This document shows, piece after piece, positions 25,545 through 33,228 of a DNA stretch of 49,880 nt (position 1 is its first letter; every line of letters begins with the position of its first letter). Origin of the DNA: JALZAA01 sp035316025. GTDB lineage: Bacteria; Actinomycetota; Acidimicrobiia; IMCC26256; JACDBD01. Both the position numbers and the translations under genes were made by a program. The stretch covers positions 1-49,880 of the forward strand of contig DATFXL010000054.1 of the NCBI GenBank assembly GCA_035316025.1, written 5' to 3'. Under the pieces are notes generated by a model, which ran no database searches, had not been told where the DNA came from, and saw nothing but the letters and a program-made list of their open reading frames with translations.

Positions 25545-27134
25545 GTGGCAGCGAAGCCTGGCTATGCTCCGCCCGTGCGTGACTTCGCTCTCACGTACCC
25601 ACAACTCGCGCGCCAGGCGATCACCGCAGGGCTCGACGACCAGGCGCTGCGCGACATGCGAGACGTCTTCGAGGTCGCGCAGCGCCATTACGACGGGCTC
25701 TATCGCGCTAGCGGACAACCGTTCCTCTGTCACATGGTGCGCACGGCGAGCATCCTCCTTGCCGAGGGCAAGCCGCTGCCTCTGGTCCAGGCGGCTCTCA
25801 TCCATTCCGCCTACGACGCGCATGGCTACGAGCACAGCACCCGGCCCTGGCCCGCACGGCCTCTGCGGCGACGACTGCGACGCGAAGTCGGAAGCGACGT
25901 CGAGGACATCGTCTGGGCCTTCCATGAGCTCGAGTGGGAGCACATTGGCGCTCCCGAGCTCGAACTTCTCGCCCTCCCCCGTGCTTCCCTTCAGCACCGC
26001 GCCGTCCTCGCGCTGGGCGTCGCGAACGACCTCGAGAACCACATGGACCTCGGGCTCTTGTACCGCTCCGGTCGAAGGTTCAAGCAGCGTATCGAGGCTG
26101 ATGGCCCGAGCATTTTGCGGATGGCGAGGGAGCTTGGGATGACAGTCCTTGCCGACGAGCTCGCGACCGTCTTCCAGGAGACGCTCACTGAGCCGCTCCC
26201 GGTGACCGTCCGGTGGGACCGGTCCCGTGGGTATGAGATTCCGACGCGCATGACCACCCGAACGAGCCGCGTGGCGCGTTTTGCTGGTCGCGTCCGCCGA
26301 GGACTGGCGCGGCGTCTCCGTGGATTGAGGGTCGGGGGGACACGGAGAACAGGACAGCGGCGCAACGTCACGGATGGACCAAACGAGTCCGTGGTTCCGG
26401 CGCACTCGCGTGCTCGAATCCTGGTTACGGGAGCAGCAGGCGAGATCGGTCGTGAAGTTGTTCCGTTGCTGCGCCAACACTTCTCCCTCCGTCTCCTCGA
26501 TGTTCAGCGTATTCAGCCCGAACTCGACGATGAGATCGTCCGAGCCGATCTTTCGAACACCGACGCCTTACACCGCGCCTGTCGAGACGTTGCTGCGATC
26601 GTGCACCTCGCCGGTGTCGATGACAAGGAACCTGACTTCAGGCGCATGATGCCCGTCAACATCGACGGCACTTATCAGGTCTTCGAAGCAGCACGCCGCG
26701 CGGGGGTCGGCCGGATCGTCGTCGCAAGCACGGGTCAAATCGTCGGCGAGTACGCCGCTACCGAGAGGCTCGACGTACAAGTCCCGGTTCGGCCGTCCAG
26801 CGTGTATGCGTGCACAAAGGTGTTCTGTGAAGCGCTCGCCCGGTACTACGCCGACTGCCACGGCATCGCCTCGATCTGCCTCCGAATCGGATGGTTCGAC
26901 GCCTACGATGGGAACCGCTTGCGCAGCCGCTCCGAGATGCGGCGCGTATGGTGTAGCCCGCGGGATCTGGCACAGCTGATCGTGAAGTCGATAGAGAGCA
27001 ACGTCCGCTTCGCCGTGCTCTTTGCGGTCTCGGACAATCCAGACCGCCACTGGGACCTTGACGCAGCCCGTGCGACAGTTGGTTACGTTCCCCAGGACCG
27101 AGCGCCGGATCATCTGGTCGGTGACGCGACCTGA
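25545..27134 (+). CDS. Fusion: HD-like domain plus NAD(P)-dependent sugar epimerase/dehydrogenase
   Basis: 529 residues. Residues 1-260 are helical and resemble the HD domain of RelA/SpoT-like proteins (FLCHMVRTASILLAEG, AALIHSAYDAHG). The metal HD pair is HS (H87-S88), so phosphohydrolase activity is doubtful. A basic linker (about 235-285) leads to an extended SDR: GAAGEIG (296-302), HLAGVDD, STGQIVGEY and the YxxxK pair Y421/K425. The SDR part is closest in pattern to uronate dehydrogenases and small NAD-dependent epimerases. I do not know this fusion from characterised proteins. GTG start at 25545; another GTG at 25575 is equally good. It shares a strand and probably an mRNA with the sulfotransferase fusion that follows. 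Confidence 0.8.
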   Translation: MAAKPGYAPPVRDFALTYPQLARQAITAGLDDQALRDMRDVFEVAQRHYDGLYRASGQPFLCHMVRTASILLAEGKPLPLVQAALIHSAYDAHGYEHSTRPWPARPLRRRLRREVGSDVEDIVWAFHELEWEHIGAPELELLALPRASLQHRAVLALGVANDLENHMDLGLLYRSGRRFKQRIEADGPSILRMARELGMTVLADELATVFQETLTEPLPVTVRWDRSRGYEIPTRMTTRTSRVARFAGRVRRGLARRLRGLRVGGTRRTGQRRNVTDGPNESVVPAHSRARILVTGAAGEIGREVVPLLRQHFSLRLLDVQRIQPELDDEIVRADLSNTDALHRACRDVAAIVHLAGVDDKEPDFRRMMPVNIDGTYQVFEAARRAGVGRIVVASTGQIVGEYAATERLDVQVPVRPSSVYACTKVFCEALARYYADCHGIASICLRIGWFDAYDGNRLRSRSEMRRVWCSPRDLAQLIVKSIESNVRFAVLFAVSDNPDRHWDLDAARATVGYVPQDRAPDHLVGDAT

Positions 27135-27156
27135 CGCGGCGAACGTGTTCGAAGAG

Positions 27157-29295
27157 ATGACGGTCGCGCAGGATGCCTTCCCGTTCTTCATCGGCGCCGC
27201 GCGCTCGGGAACGACACTTCTCCGGACAATGGTCGACGCCCATCCCGACATCGCGATTCCGCCTGAGTCGTGGTTCATCACAGAACTCGCCTCCCGGAGG
27301 GGGGATTACGAGACGGGGGCCGATTTCGACGTGGAGCGCTTCGCGGCCGACCTGCTCGCGCACGATCGGTTCGTCCGCTGGGGGTTCGAGGCAGGGGATC
27401 TGACCGCGGCCCTGTACGAGGCGGCCCCGCGCGAGTACCCGAGCGCCATCAGGAGTGTGTTCTCCTGCTGGGCGGCCAGACAGGGAAAGTCGCGGTACGG
27501 GGACAAGACGCCCGGTTACGCCACCGAACTGGCATTGCTCGCCGCGCTGTTTCCCGAGGCATGCATCGTGCATCTCGTCCGGGACGGGCGTGACGTTGCT
27601 CTGTCGTACTCCGAGACGTTCGGCACCTCGCAGGTCAACGCGATCCGCTTGTGGCGCTCACGAGTTCGCGCCGCGCGGGAAGCGGGCCGCGCGCTGGGAG
27701 TCGACCGCTATCGCGAAGTCAGATACGAGGACCTACTCGTCGACCCGAATTCGACGCTGCGCGACGTCTGCTCCTTCATTGGTATTCCATTCTCCGACCG
27801 CATGCTGTGCCACTCAGAGCACGCAGCGCGCTTGCTCGCCGGCATGCCCGATAGACAACACCACCTGCACGTCGCCTTACCACTTACCTTGGGATTACGT
27901 GATTGGCGATCGCAGATGTCCCCGCATGTCGTGCGTGCGTGCGACTCTATTGCCGGCGACACGCTTCACGAGTTGGGCTATGAACCCGGGCCTGCCGGAC
28001 TCACGGTCCGAGCGCAGGCGCTGGTGGCAAAGCTGTACCTAGAGCGCGGGGCACAACTCGTGCGCACAACTGTGAGGGAACAAGCCGAAACGCGACGGCG
28101 GCGGAGCTCGGGCTCGAGCACGCCGAAGCAATCGGATCCACCGTGGCCCGACCCGTTGCAACGGTCGCTGCTTCGGGTCGCATTCCTCGAGCACGATCGG
28201 GCCGTCGAGGAGTGGAGGTCGCTCCGCGCCTATCTTGTCCTTGACGACATCTGGGACGTCGAGACCCATCGCCTGCTCCCTCTCGTGTACCGCAGGCTTG
28301 TGCAGCTCGGGGTCGAGGACCCGGAGCTCGCTCGGCTGAAGGGGCTCCACCGCCGCGCCTGGTACGAGAACCAGCTCAACCTCTCGCGGTTGGCTCCACT
28401 CCTCACGCGACTCCGGGAAGCCGGCATTCCTGCGATGGTCATCAAGGGAGTGCCATTAGCGCTTCGCTTCTACGGCGATCTTGGTTCGCGTCCGATGAAC
28501 GACGTCGACGTGCTCGTTCGCACGGATCGGATGGCCGACACTCTGCGCCTTCTCGACCGGGATGGATGGCTCCCCTACCGCGATACACAGGGGCGGTCAG
28601 AGCCACTTACCAGCGGGTTTTCGCTCATTAGCGAACACTCGCGAATTGTTACCGCCCCAGACGGCTTCTACGTCGACTTGCATTGGCATTTGCGCGAGCA
28701 GTTCGTTGTTCCGGGGCGGGAGATGACGTCGTCCGACGCGTTCTGGAGCGCCTCGGAACCGATCGACATCCTGGGCGTAGCCACCCGCACCCTCTGCGGG
28801 AGCGACCTGCTCTTGCACGCCATCGTTCACGGTCTCGTCTCGCAGCACGACGCACGGGCTCGGTGGGTTGCTGACTCCCTCGCCGTCATCAGACATCCGG
28901 CGGCAGTCGACTGGGAACGGATCATCCAGCAATCCAGGCAGCGGCGGCTCGTTCTCATTCTTCGCACCGCGCTCGGTTATCTCGTCGATCATTTCCAGGC
29001 CGAGGTGCCGGTCGACGTGCTCGCTCGCCTGGACCGTGTTCCGACGACGCCTGATGACGAGCGTGCCTATCAGCGCGCGCTGCGACGCGACGAGTACGGG
29101 CCTCGTCTGCAAGGGCTCTTCGACTTGGGACCGGTCTGGGCGTGGCGCCGTGCCCACCTCGGGGCCGTCCGCGCTCTGTTCGACATCCCGATGTTCTTGC
29201 GAGATACGTGGCAAGTGCCGCATACGAGAGATCTCCCAATCGAAGCGGCGCGTCACCTTGCAGAGCGCCTTCGCCTCGCTCGCAATCGCGGCTAG
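27157..29295 (+). CDS. Fusion: sulfotransferase plus PF14907-type nucleotidyltransferase
   Basis: 712 residues. Residues 1-310 are a sulfotransferase: FIGAARSGTTLLR (11-23) is the 5'-phosphosulfate loop with Arg in place of Lys, and HLVRDGRDVALSYS (139-152) is the 3'-phosphate site. YGDKTPGY is also typical. An arginine- and serine-rich linker (about 310-335) connects to a nucleotidyltransferase of the NTP_transf_5 family: VIKGVPLALRFYGDLG then RPMNDVDVLV (445-454), which hold the fold's aspartates. Nucleotidyltransferases and sulfotransferases of these types appear as separate genes in lasso-peptide and glycan loci; here they are one protein. The start is uncertain: ATG 27157, or GTG 27121 overlapping the previous gene. 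The stop overlaps that of the convergent dehydratase gene. Confidence 0.85.
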   Translation: MTVAQDAFPFFIGAARSGTTLLRTMVDAHPDIAIPPESWFITELASRRGDYETGADFDVERFAADLLAHDRFVRWGFEAGDLTAALYEAAPREYPSAIRSVFSCWAARQGKSRYGDKTPGYATELALLAALFPEACIVHLVRDGRDVALSYSETFGTSQVNAIRLWRSRVRAAREAGRALGVDRYREVRYEDLLVDPNSTLRDVCSFIGIPFSDRMLCHSEHAARLLAGMPDRQHHLHVALPLTLGLRDWRSQMSPHVVRACDSIAGDTLHELGYEPGPAGLTVRAQALVAKLYLERGAQLVRTTVREQAETRRRRSSGSSTPKQSDPPWPDPLQRSLLRVAFLEHDRAVEEWRSLRAYLVLDDIWDVETHRLLPLVYRRLVQLGVEDPELARLKGLHRRAWYENQLNLSRLAPLLTRLREAGIPAMVIKGVPLALRFYGDLGSRPMNDVDVLVRTDRMADTLRLLDRDGWLPYRDTQGRSEPLTSGFSLISEHSRIVTAPDGFYVDLHWHLREQFVVPGREMTSSDAFWSASEPIDILGVATRTLCGSDLLLHAIVHGLVSQHDARARWVADSLAVIRHPAAVDWERIIQQSRQRRLVLILRTALGYLVDHFQAEVPVDVLARLDRVPTTPDDERAYQRALRRDEYGPRLQGLFDLGPVWAWRRAHLGAVRALFDIPMFLRDTWQVPHTRDLPIEAARHLAERLRLARNRG

Positions 29296-30500
29296 TTCGG
29301 GAGCACCTCGGCGAGCGACTCGATGAGGAACCCGACGTCGTCGCTCGACAACGCGTGATGGCATGGCAGCGACAGCGCGCGGTCCATCACGCGATTGGCG
29401 TTCGGGAAGCCGGCTGCCGGTGCCCGGTGCTCGATTCCGGCGAAGCCGGGCTGTCGGAGAACGTTGCCTGTCCAGACCATGAGCGTGGCGATCCCGCGGG
29501 ATTCCAGCTCCCGTTGGATCGCCGTGCGATCGATCCCCTCGCGCAACACGAACGGGTACCGCATCCACGCCACCTGGGCGCCCTGACGTGAGCGGGGGCG
29601 GACGACGGAGTCCCCGTGGCCGGCGAAGAAGTCGTCCAGACGCTGCCAGTTGAACCGCCGCCGCTCGTTGTAGTCGGCCAGCTTCTCGAGTTGGACGAGC
29701 CCATAGGCAGCTCCGAGCTCGGAAGGCTCGAAGTTGTAGCCGATGTCCTCGAACAGGAACACGAGGTCGTACGGACTGCCGTCGGCGAGTGGCCCGAACC
29801 GGTCCTTCTCGCCATGGCGTGTGCCGAACAGGTACGTCTCCGACCGGCGTCCCCACCGTCGCAACTCGAGGCACCGATCCAGGAGCTCCTCGTCGTCGAC
29901 GCCGACGAGCCCCCCGTTGCCGGCGGCCGTGATGGCATGGCCGCGGGCGAAGCTCGTCACCGAGACGTCGGCTCGCGTGCCCGTGCGCTCGCCGCGCAGC
30001 CACGCGTCGAGCACGTCACAACTGTCTTCGACGACCCGCAGGCCGTGTGCATCGGCGATCTCGCGGATGCGATCCCAGTCGGCGACGTTGCCGACGAGGT
30101 TCGGCGCCAGGATCGCCCGCGTGCGGGGCCCGACCATCTCCTCGATGCGGTCGGCGTCGATCTGGTATGTGTCCGGCTCGACGTCGACGAAAGCGGGCAC
30201 GATGCCCGACTGCACGAGTGGGGCCACGTCGGTGGCGAACGTCAACACGGGCGTGACGACCTCGTCGCCCGGTGCGAGGTCGAGCAGGTCGATGGCGAGG
30301 CGCAGGGCCGATGACCCCGAATTGACCATCACCCCGTGGCGTTTCGCCAGGAGCACGGCGACTTGACGCTCGAACTCGGCGACCTTGGCGCCCAAGGCAA
30401 GATTCGACGTCCGCAGCACCTCCACCACGGCTTCGATCTCGCGTTCGTCGTGGACGGCCCCGGGATCGGGGAGTCGGCGTTTGGCCGGCCGGGTGGTCAT
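29292..30500 (-). CDS. ColD-like PLP-dependent sugar 3-dehydratase (DegT fold, Lys replaced by His)
   Basis: 402 residues in the DegT/DnrJ/EryC1/StrS fold: NSGSSALRLAIDLL binds PLP phosphate and VVEDSCDVLDA carries the pyridine-contacting Asp. At the Schiff-base lysine position the sequence is SFARGHAITAAGNGG, with His188 in place of Lys. This substitution is the mark of the 3-dehydratases ColD and RfbH (E1). No cysteine cluster like the iron-sulfur site of E1 is seen, so a ColD-type reaction on a 4-keto-6-deoxy nucleotide sugar, giving a 3,6-dideoxy sugar, is the better guess. The ATG at 30500 is clear. Confidence 0.85.
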   Translation of the reverse strand: MTTRPAKRRLPDPGAVHDEREIEAVVEVLRTSNLALGAKVAEFERQVAVLLAKRHGVMVNSGSSALRLAIDLLDLAPGDEVVTPVLTFATDVAPLVQSGIVPAFVDVEPDTYQIDADRIEEMVGPRTRAILAPNLVGNVADWDRIREIADAHGLRVVEDSCDVLDAWLRGERTGTRADVSVTSFARGHAITAAGNGGLVGVDDEELLDRCLELRRWGRRSETYLFGTRHGEKDRFGPLADGSPYDLVFLFEDIGYNFEPSELGAAYGLVQLEKLADYNERRRFNWQRLDDFFAGHGDSVVRPRSRQGAQVAWMRYPFVLREGIDRTAIQRELESRGIATLMVWTGNVLRQPGFAGIEHRAPAAGFPNANRVMDRALSLPCHHALSSDDVGFLIESLAEVLPN

Positions 30501-30548
30501 GGCGGGCAGGCTAGGGCGCCGCGCCCCGACGTCGAAGGTGGTTCGAGA

Positions 30549-31511
30549 TCACCGGACTGTCGCCGCCCTCCTCTGCGCCCTCCGCTGCCGGGACCGTCGG
30601 ATCCACCGCACCACCGCGTGCCGGAACCTACGCGTGCGCCAGACCCTGTTGCCGAGGGGCGGAACCGTCGCCACCGCGAGGCGGAGCCAATGCCTCGGGT
30701 TCCGTGGATGAGCGCGAGCTCCCCGAGCGAAGTGGCGTCTCGCCTCCTGGTAGCGACCGAGCCTCGCGGCGGCGACACCCGCTTGTGCATGACAGTTCGA
30801 GAGTGCTTCCGGAGACCGCGACAGACGCTCGTGATGGTGGGCGACCAGGTACTCCATGTCGAGCAGGAGGTTCTCGGCAGCCGCTGACCGGCGCTGGCCG
30901 AGCGGCCGCGTCTCCCAGCGAAGCAGCGGCTCCTCGATCACTCGGACGGGCCAGTTGGAGGCTCGGCAGTAGGGCAGCAACCGCATGGCCAGCTCGGAGT
31001 GGTGGCAATACCGAATGTCCTCGGCGAAGCCACCGATGGCGCAATAGCCGTGTCGGGGCAACGCGAAAGACCCGGGAAGGAACAGACCTCGATAGTGGTC
31101 GTAGACGGGACCAAGGGGCGCGGGAGAAAGCGTCTCCAGAACTCGACCCTTGGTGTTCACGACATAAGCGCCACAGCTCACCACTGCGTCATCCCCCGCC
31201 AGTGCGCCCTCCATCGTCTCGAGCCAGCGCGGAAGTACCTCGTCGTCGTCATCGAGGAACGTGACGTACTGACCCGACGCGCTCGCGACCCCGGTGTTGC
31301 GCGCTACCGACAGGCCGCCGTTCTCCCGGTAGACGTAGTGGAGCCGAGGGTCGTCGATGGCGGCTACGACATCGCCTGTTGCATCCACCGATCCGTCGTC
31401 AACGACGATGAGCTCGAAGTCCTCGAGCGTCTGGCGAAGGACGCTCGCAACCGCGTGACCAACTCGGTCGGCACGGTTGTACGTGCACACGACAACGCTG
31501 AACCGGGGCAA
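30549..31511 (-). CDS. Family 2 glycosyltransferase with C-terminal TPR-like tail (copy 2)
   Basis: 320 residues from the TTG at 31511, which has GAGG 6-9 bases upstream and gives an N-terminus matching the paralogue at 5257-6177. A TTG at 31595 would extend it by 28 residues and overlap the next gene. Shared blocks with copy 1 include VCTYNRADRVG, QTLEDFELIVVDDGSVD, YRENGGLSVARNTGVAS, VTFLDDDD, SPAPLGP and YRGLFLPGSFALPR, and the helical tail SPEALSNCHAQAGVAAARLG. The DXD site is intact. The extra C-terminal 30 residues or so are arginine-rich. The donor is unknown. Confidence 0.88.
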   Translation of the reverse strand: MPRFSVVVCTYNRADRVGHAVASVLRQTLEDFELIVVDDGSVDATGDVVAAIDDPRLHYVYRENGGLSVARNTGVASASGQYVTFLDDDDEVLPRWLETMEGALAGDDAVVSCGAYVVNTKGRVLETLSPAPLGPVYDHYRGLFLPGSFALPRHGYCAIGGFAEDIRYCHHSELAMRLLPYCRASNWPVRVIEEPLLRWETRPLGQRRSAAAENLLLDMEYLVAHHHERLSRSPEALSNCHAQAGVAAARLGRYQEARRHFARGARAHPRNPRHWLRLAVATVPPLGNRVWRTRRFRHAVVRWIRRSRQRRAQRRAATVR

Positions 31512-31569
31512 GGACGCCTCGCTTTCTACCGAGGGCGAGCTGACTGCGGTGCCTCGCCGCTCGACGACG

Positions 31570-31890
31570 TCAGCCAGTTCGGTAGAGCTCGTCAAAGTTG
31601 CTGTACGCAGGCTCGCCCTGGATCACCTCGCGGAACTTCCGCGCCCACGTCTGCGTCTCGGCCCGCTCGTTGTTGCGCATCGCCTCGTCCGCGGCCGACA
31701 CGTCCGGGTCGACGGCCGCGAACTCGGCGATGATGAGGTAGTGGCCGGGCTCGTCGCGGTCGGACAGCACGTGAGTCCCGATGTACCCCATGACGTCGGC
31801 TTCGGCTTGTTGCCGGTCCCAGTCGACCAGCAGCTGCACGATGGCGTCGGGGTCGTCCGAGCGGACGGAGATGATCTGGCTGAAGTTCAC
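31570..31890 (-). CDS. Small dimeric alpha/beta-barrel protein (ABM-like)
   Basis: 106 residues with the alternating pattern of a ferredoxin-like dimeric barrel: NFSQIISVRSDDPDAIVQLL as the first strand-helix, then YLIIAEFAAVDPDVSA and a C-terminal helix (ARKFREVIQGEP). It resembles antibiotic-biosynthesis-monooxygenase or stress-response A/B-barrel proteins, but no catalytic residue can be named. The start overlaps the stop of the Coq4-like gene upstream (ATGA at 31887-31890), so the two are coupled and may work together. Confidence 0.75.
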   Translation of the reverse strand: MNFSQIISVRSDDPDAIVQLLVDWDRQQAEADVMGYIGTHVLSDRDEPGHYLIIAEFAAVDPDVSAADEAMRNNERAETQTWARKFREVIQGEPAYSNFDELYRTG

Positions 31891-32993
31891 GAACCCTCCT
31901 GGTGGCGCCGTTCACGCTCGTCGGCCATCCGCCGTTGCAGCTCGGACATCCCGGCTCGCTCGAACGCGCTGGCCGAGCCGCTCGTCCGCGCCGCGGTCGA
32001 CTTCTCGGGCATCTGGAGCAGGGCCCGAACCTCACCGACGGGACGTTCCGACATCCGGTGATAATCGACCTCGAACAGGTCGGTGCCGTAGCTCTCGCTG
32101 ACGACCTTGCCCCGCCGTATGGAGTCGGCGATCCGCTGGTGCATACCGGGCGCCTGGATGTTGCGCTCTCGGACGTCGCGCTCGAAGAACCCCGTATCGG
32201 CGATGTACCCGGTCTCGAAGAGCCCGATCAGCGTCGCCAGCCACGCGAAGCCCTTCGGGTCCGGGTCGGCACGCCCGATGAACGCGAAGACCTCGAGCTC
32301 ACCCTTGAGATTCGTCCCGTAGTCGGCGAGCACGTGCACGAAGTCGTGCTGAGCGAGGTACGCGGAGGCGCCGGCGGCGGTGCCGGGGAGAGCGAAGCCG
32401 CGGCTGTCGTAAAGCTCCCAGACTTCCCGGCCGAGCGTTCCCTCCGGAAGGTCGCCGTACGCGGCCCACCGCTCCTGGAGCCTCCGGTCGACGCCGCCCG
32501 CCGCGAACGGGTCGGTCGACTCGATGCCGTGCCCCGGCTGACCGGCGCCGGCGCGGCGAACGTGCTCGGTGAATCCGCTGCGCCGCAGGTCCATCCATGC
32601 CAGGCCGTAGGCCCCTTGTGCGTACCGGCGGGCCACTCTGACGAACCGATCGTCGACCCCGAGCGCCCGCGCATACTTCGCGACGCGCGCGGCGACCTCG
32701 GTCGGGAGCGGCCGGAGGACGAGCTCGCCGAGGACCATGTGGTGGACGATGCGCTGGCGGTAATTCTGGTCGTGGGGCTCGAGGATCGCGGCGAGCTCGT
32801 CGGGGCCCAGGGGCTCCAGGTGGCGGTAGTCGACGTCGATGTTGGTGAGCGCGCTCGCGATGGCCTCGAGCAACGCGGCCTGCACGTCGGTCAGGCCGGC
32901 GGCGGGAGCCACTGCGGTCGCGATGCCGCGCGCCACCCGGAAGACCTCTTCGGCCTCCTGGTGACCGTTGGGCGGGACGACTCGGGCAACCAT
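31887..32993 (-). CDS. Coq4-like metalloprotein with N-terminal TerB-like helical domain
   Basis: 368 residues. HDFVH (216-220) followed after 11 residues by Glu232 is exactly the HDxxH-x11-E zinc motif of Coq4, the protein that organises the ubiquinone biosynthesis complex. Residues 15-140 are helical and resemble a TerB or carboxymuconolactone-decarboxylase-like bundle (ALLEAIASALTNID, RIVHHMVLGELVLRP). Actinobacteria normally make menaquinone, so a role in classical ubiquinone synthesis is not expected; this family may act on another lipid or quinone substrate. It is the first gene of a minus-strand pair with the small dimeric-barrel gene. ATG start at 32993. Confidence 0.72.
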   Translation of the reverse strand: MVARVVPPNGHQEAEEVFRVARGIATAVAPAAGLTDVQAALLEAIASALTNIDVDYRHLEPLGPDELAAILEPHDQNYRQRIVHHMVLGELVLRPLPTEVAARVAKYARALGVDDRFVRVARRYAQGAYGLAWMDLRRSGFTEHVRRAGAGQPGHGIESTDPFAAGGVDRRLQERWAAYGDLPEGTLGREVWELYDSRGFALPGTAAGASAYLAQHDFVHVLADYGTNLKGELEVFAFIGRADPDPKGFAWLATLIGLFETGYIADTGFFERDVRERNIQAPGMHQRIADSIRRGKVVSESYGTDLFEVDYHRMSERPVGEVRALLQMPEKSTAARTSGSASAFERAGMSELQRRMADERERRHQEGS

Positions 32994-33100
32994 TGAGTAT
33001 CTCCCCGGCGCTCAGTGGGAGCGCGGGAGGGAATGATACGTGTCGTCTGGAGCCGCACACTCTCGTGGCTGACAAGCCGGAAGTCGCCGCCGAGTCGGAG

Positions 33101-33172
33101 TGGGCGGTAGAGGATTTGAACCTCTGACCCCTTCCGCGTCAAGGAAGTGCTCTCCCCCTGAGCTAACCGCCC
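33101..33172 (-). tRNA. tRNA-Val (anticodon GAC)
   Basis: Read on the minus strand it folds as a full cloverleaf. The acceptor stem is GGGCGGT / ACCGCCC, the D stem GCTC/GAGC with loop AGGGGGA, and the anticodon stem CTTCC/GGAAG with loop TTGACGC, giving anticodon GAC (complement at 33138-33140). The T stem is AGAGG/CCTCT with loop TTCAAAT. The discriminator base is A. CCA is not encoded. Confidence 0.96.
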
Positions 33173-33228
33173 GGTGGGGCGATGCTAGCGGTTCGGTCTC
33201 CCGCTTCTGCCCATCGTTCTCCGCGAAG

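Noticed and set aside
22105..29295. Interpretation as a lasso peptide cluster
   Set aside because: PqqD, HprK-like kinase, sulfotransferase and nucleotidyltransferase are present, but no precursor peptide, B2 transglutaminase-like protease or asparagine-synthetase-like cyclase was found in the window.
28597..30003. 468-codon minus-strand frame
   Set aside because: It is antisense to the nucleotidyltransferase part and out of frame with the dehydratase; its composition is arginine-rich with no motif.
33100..33228. N-terminal extension of the YihY protein
   Set aside because: The first 24 codons or so are the reverse of the tRNA-Val gene. Such peptide starts are a common artefact; the ATG at 33229 is used instead.
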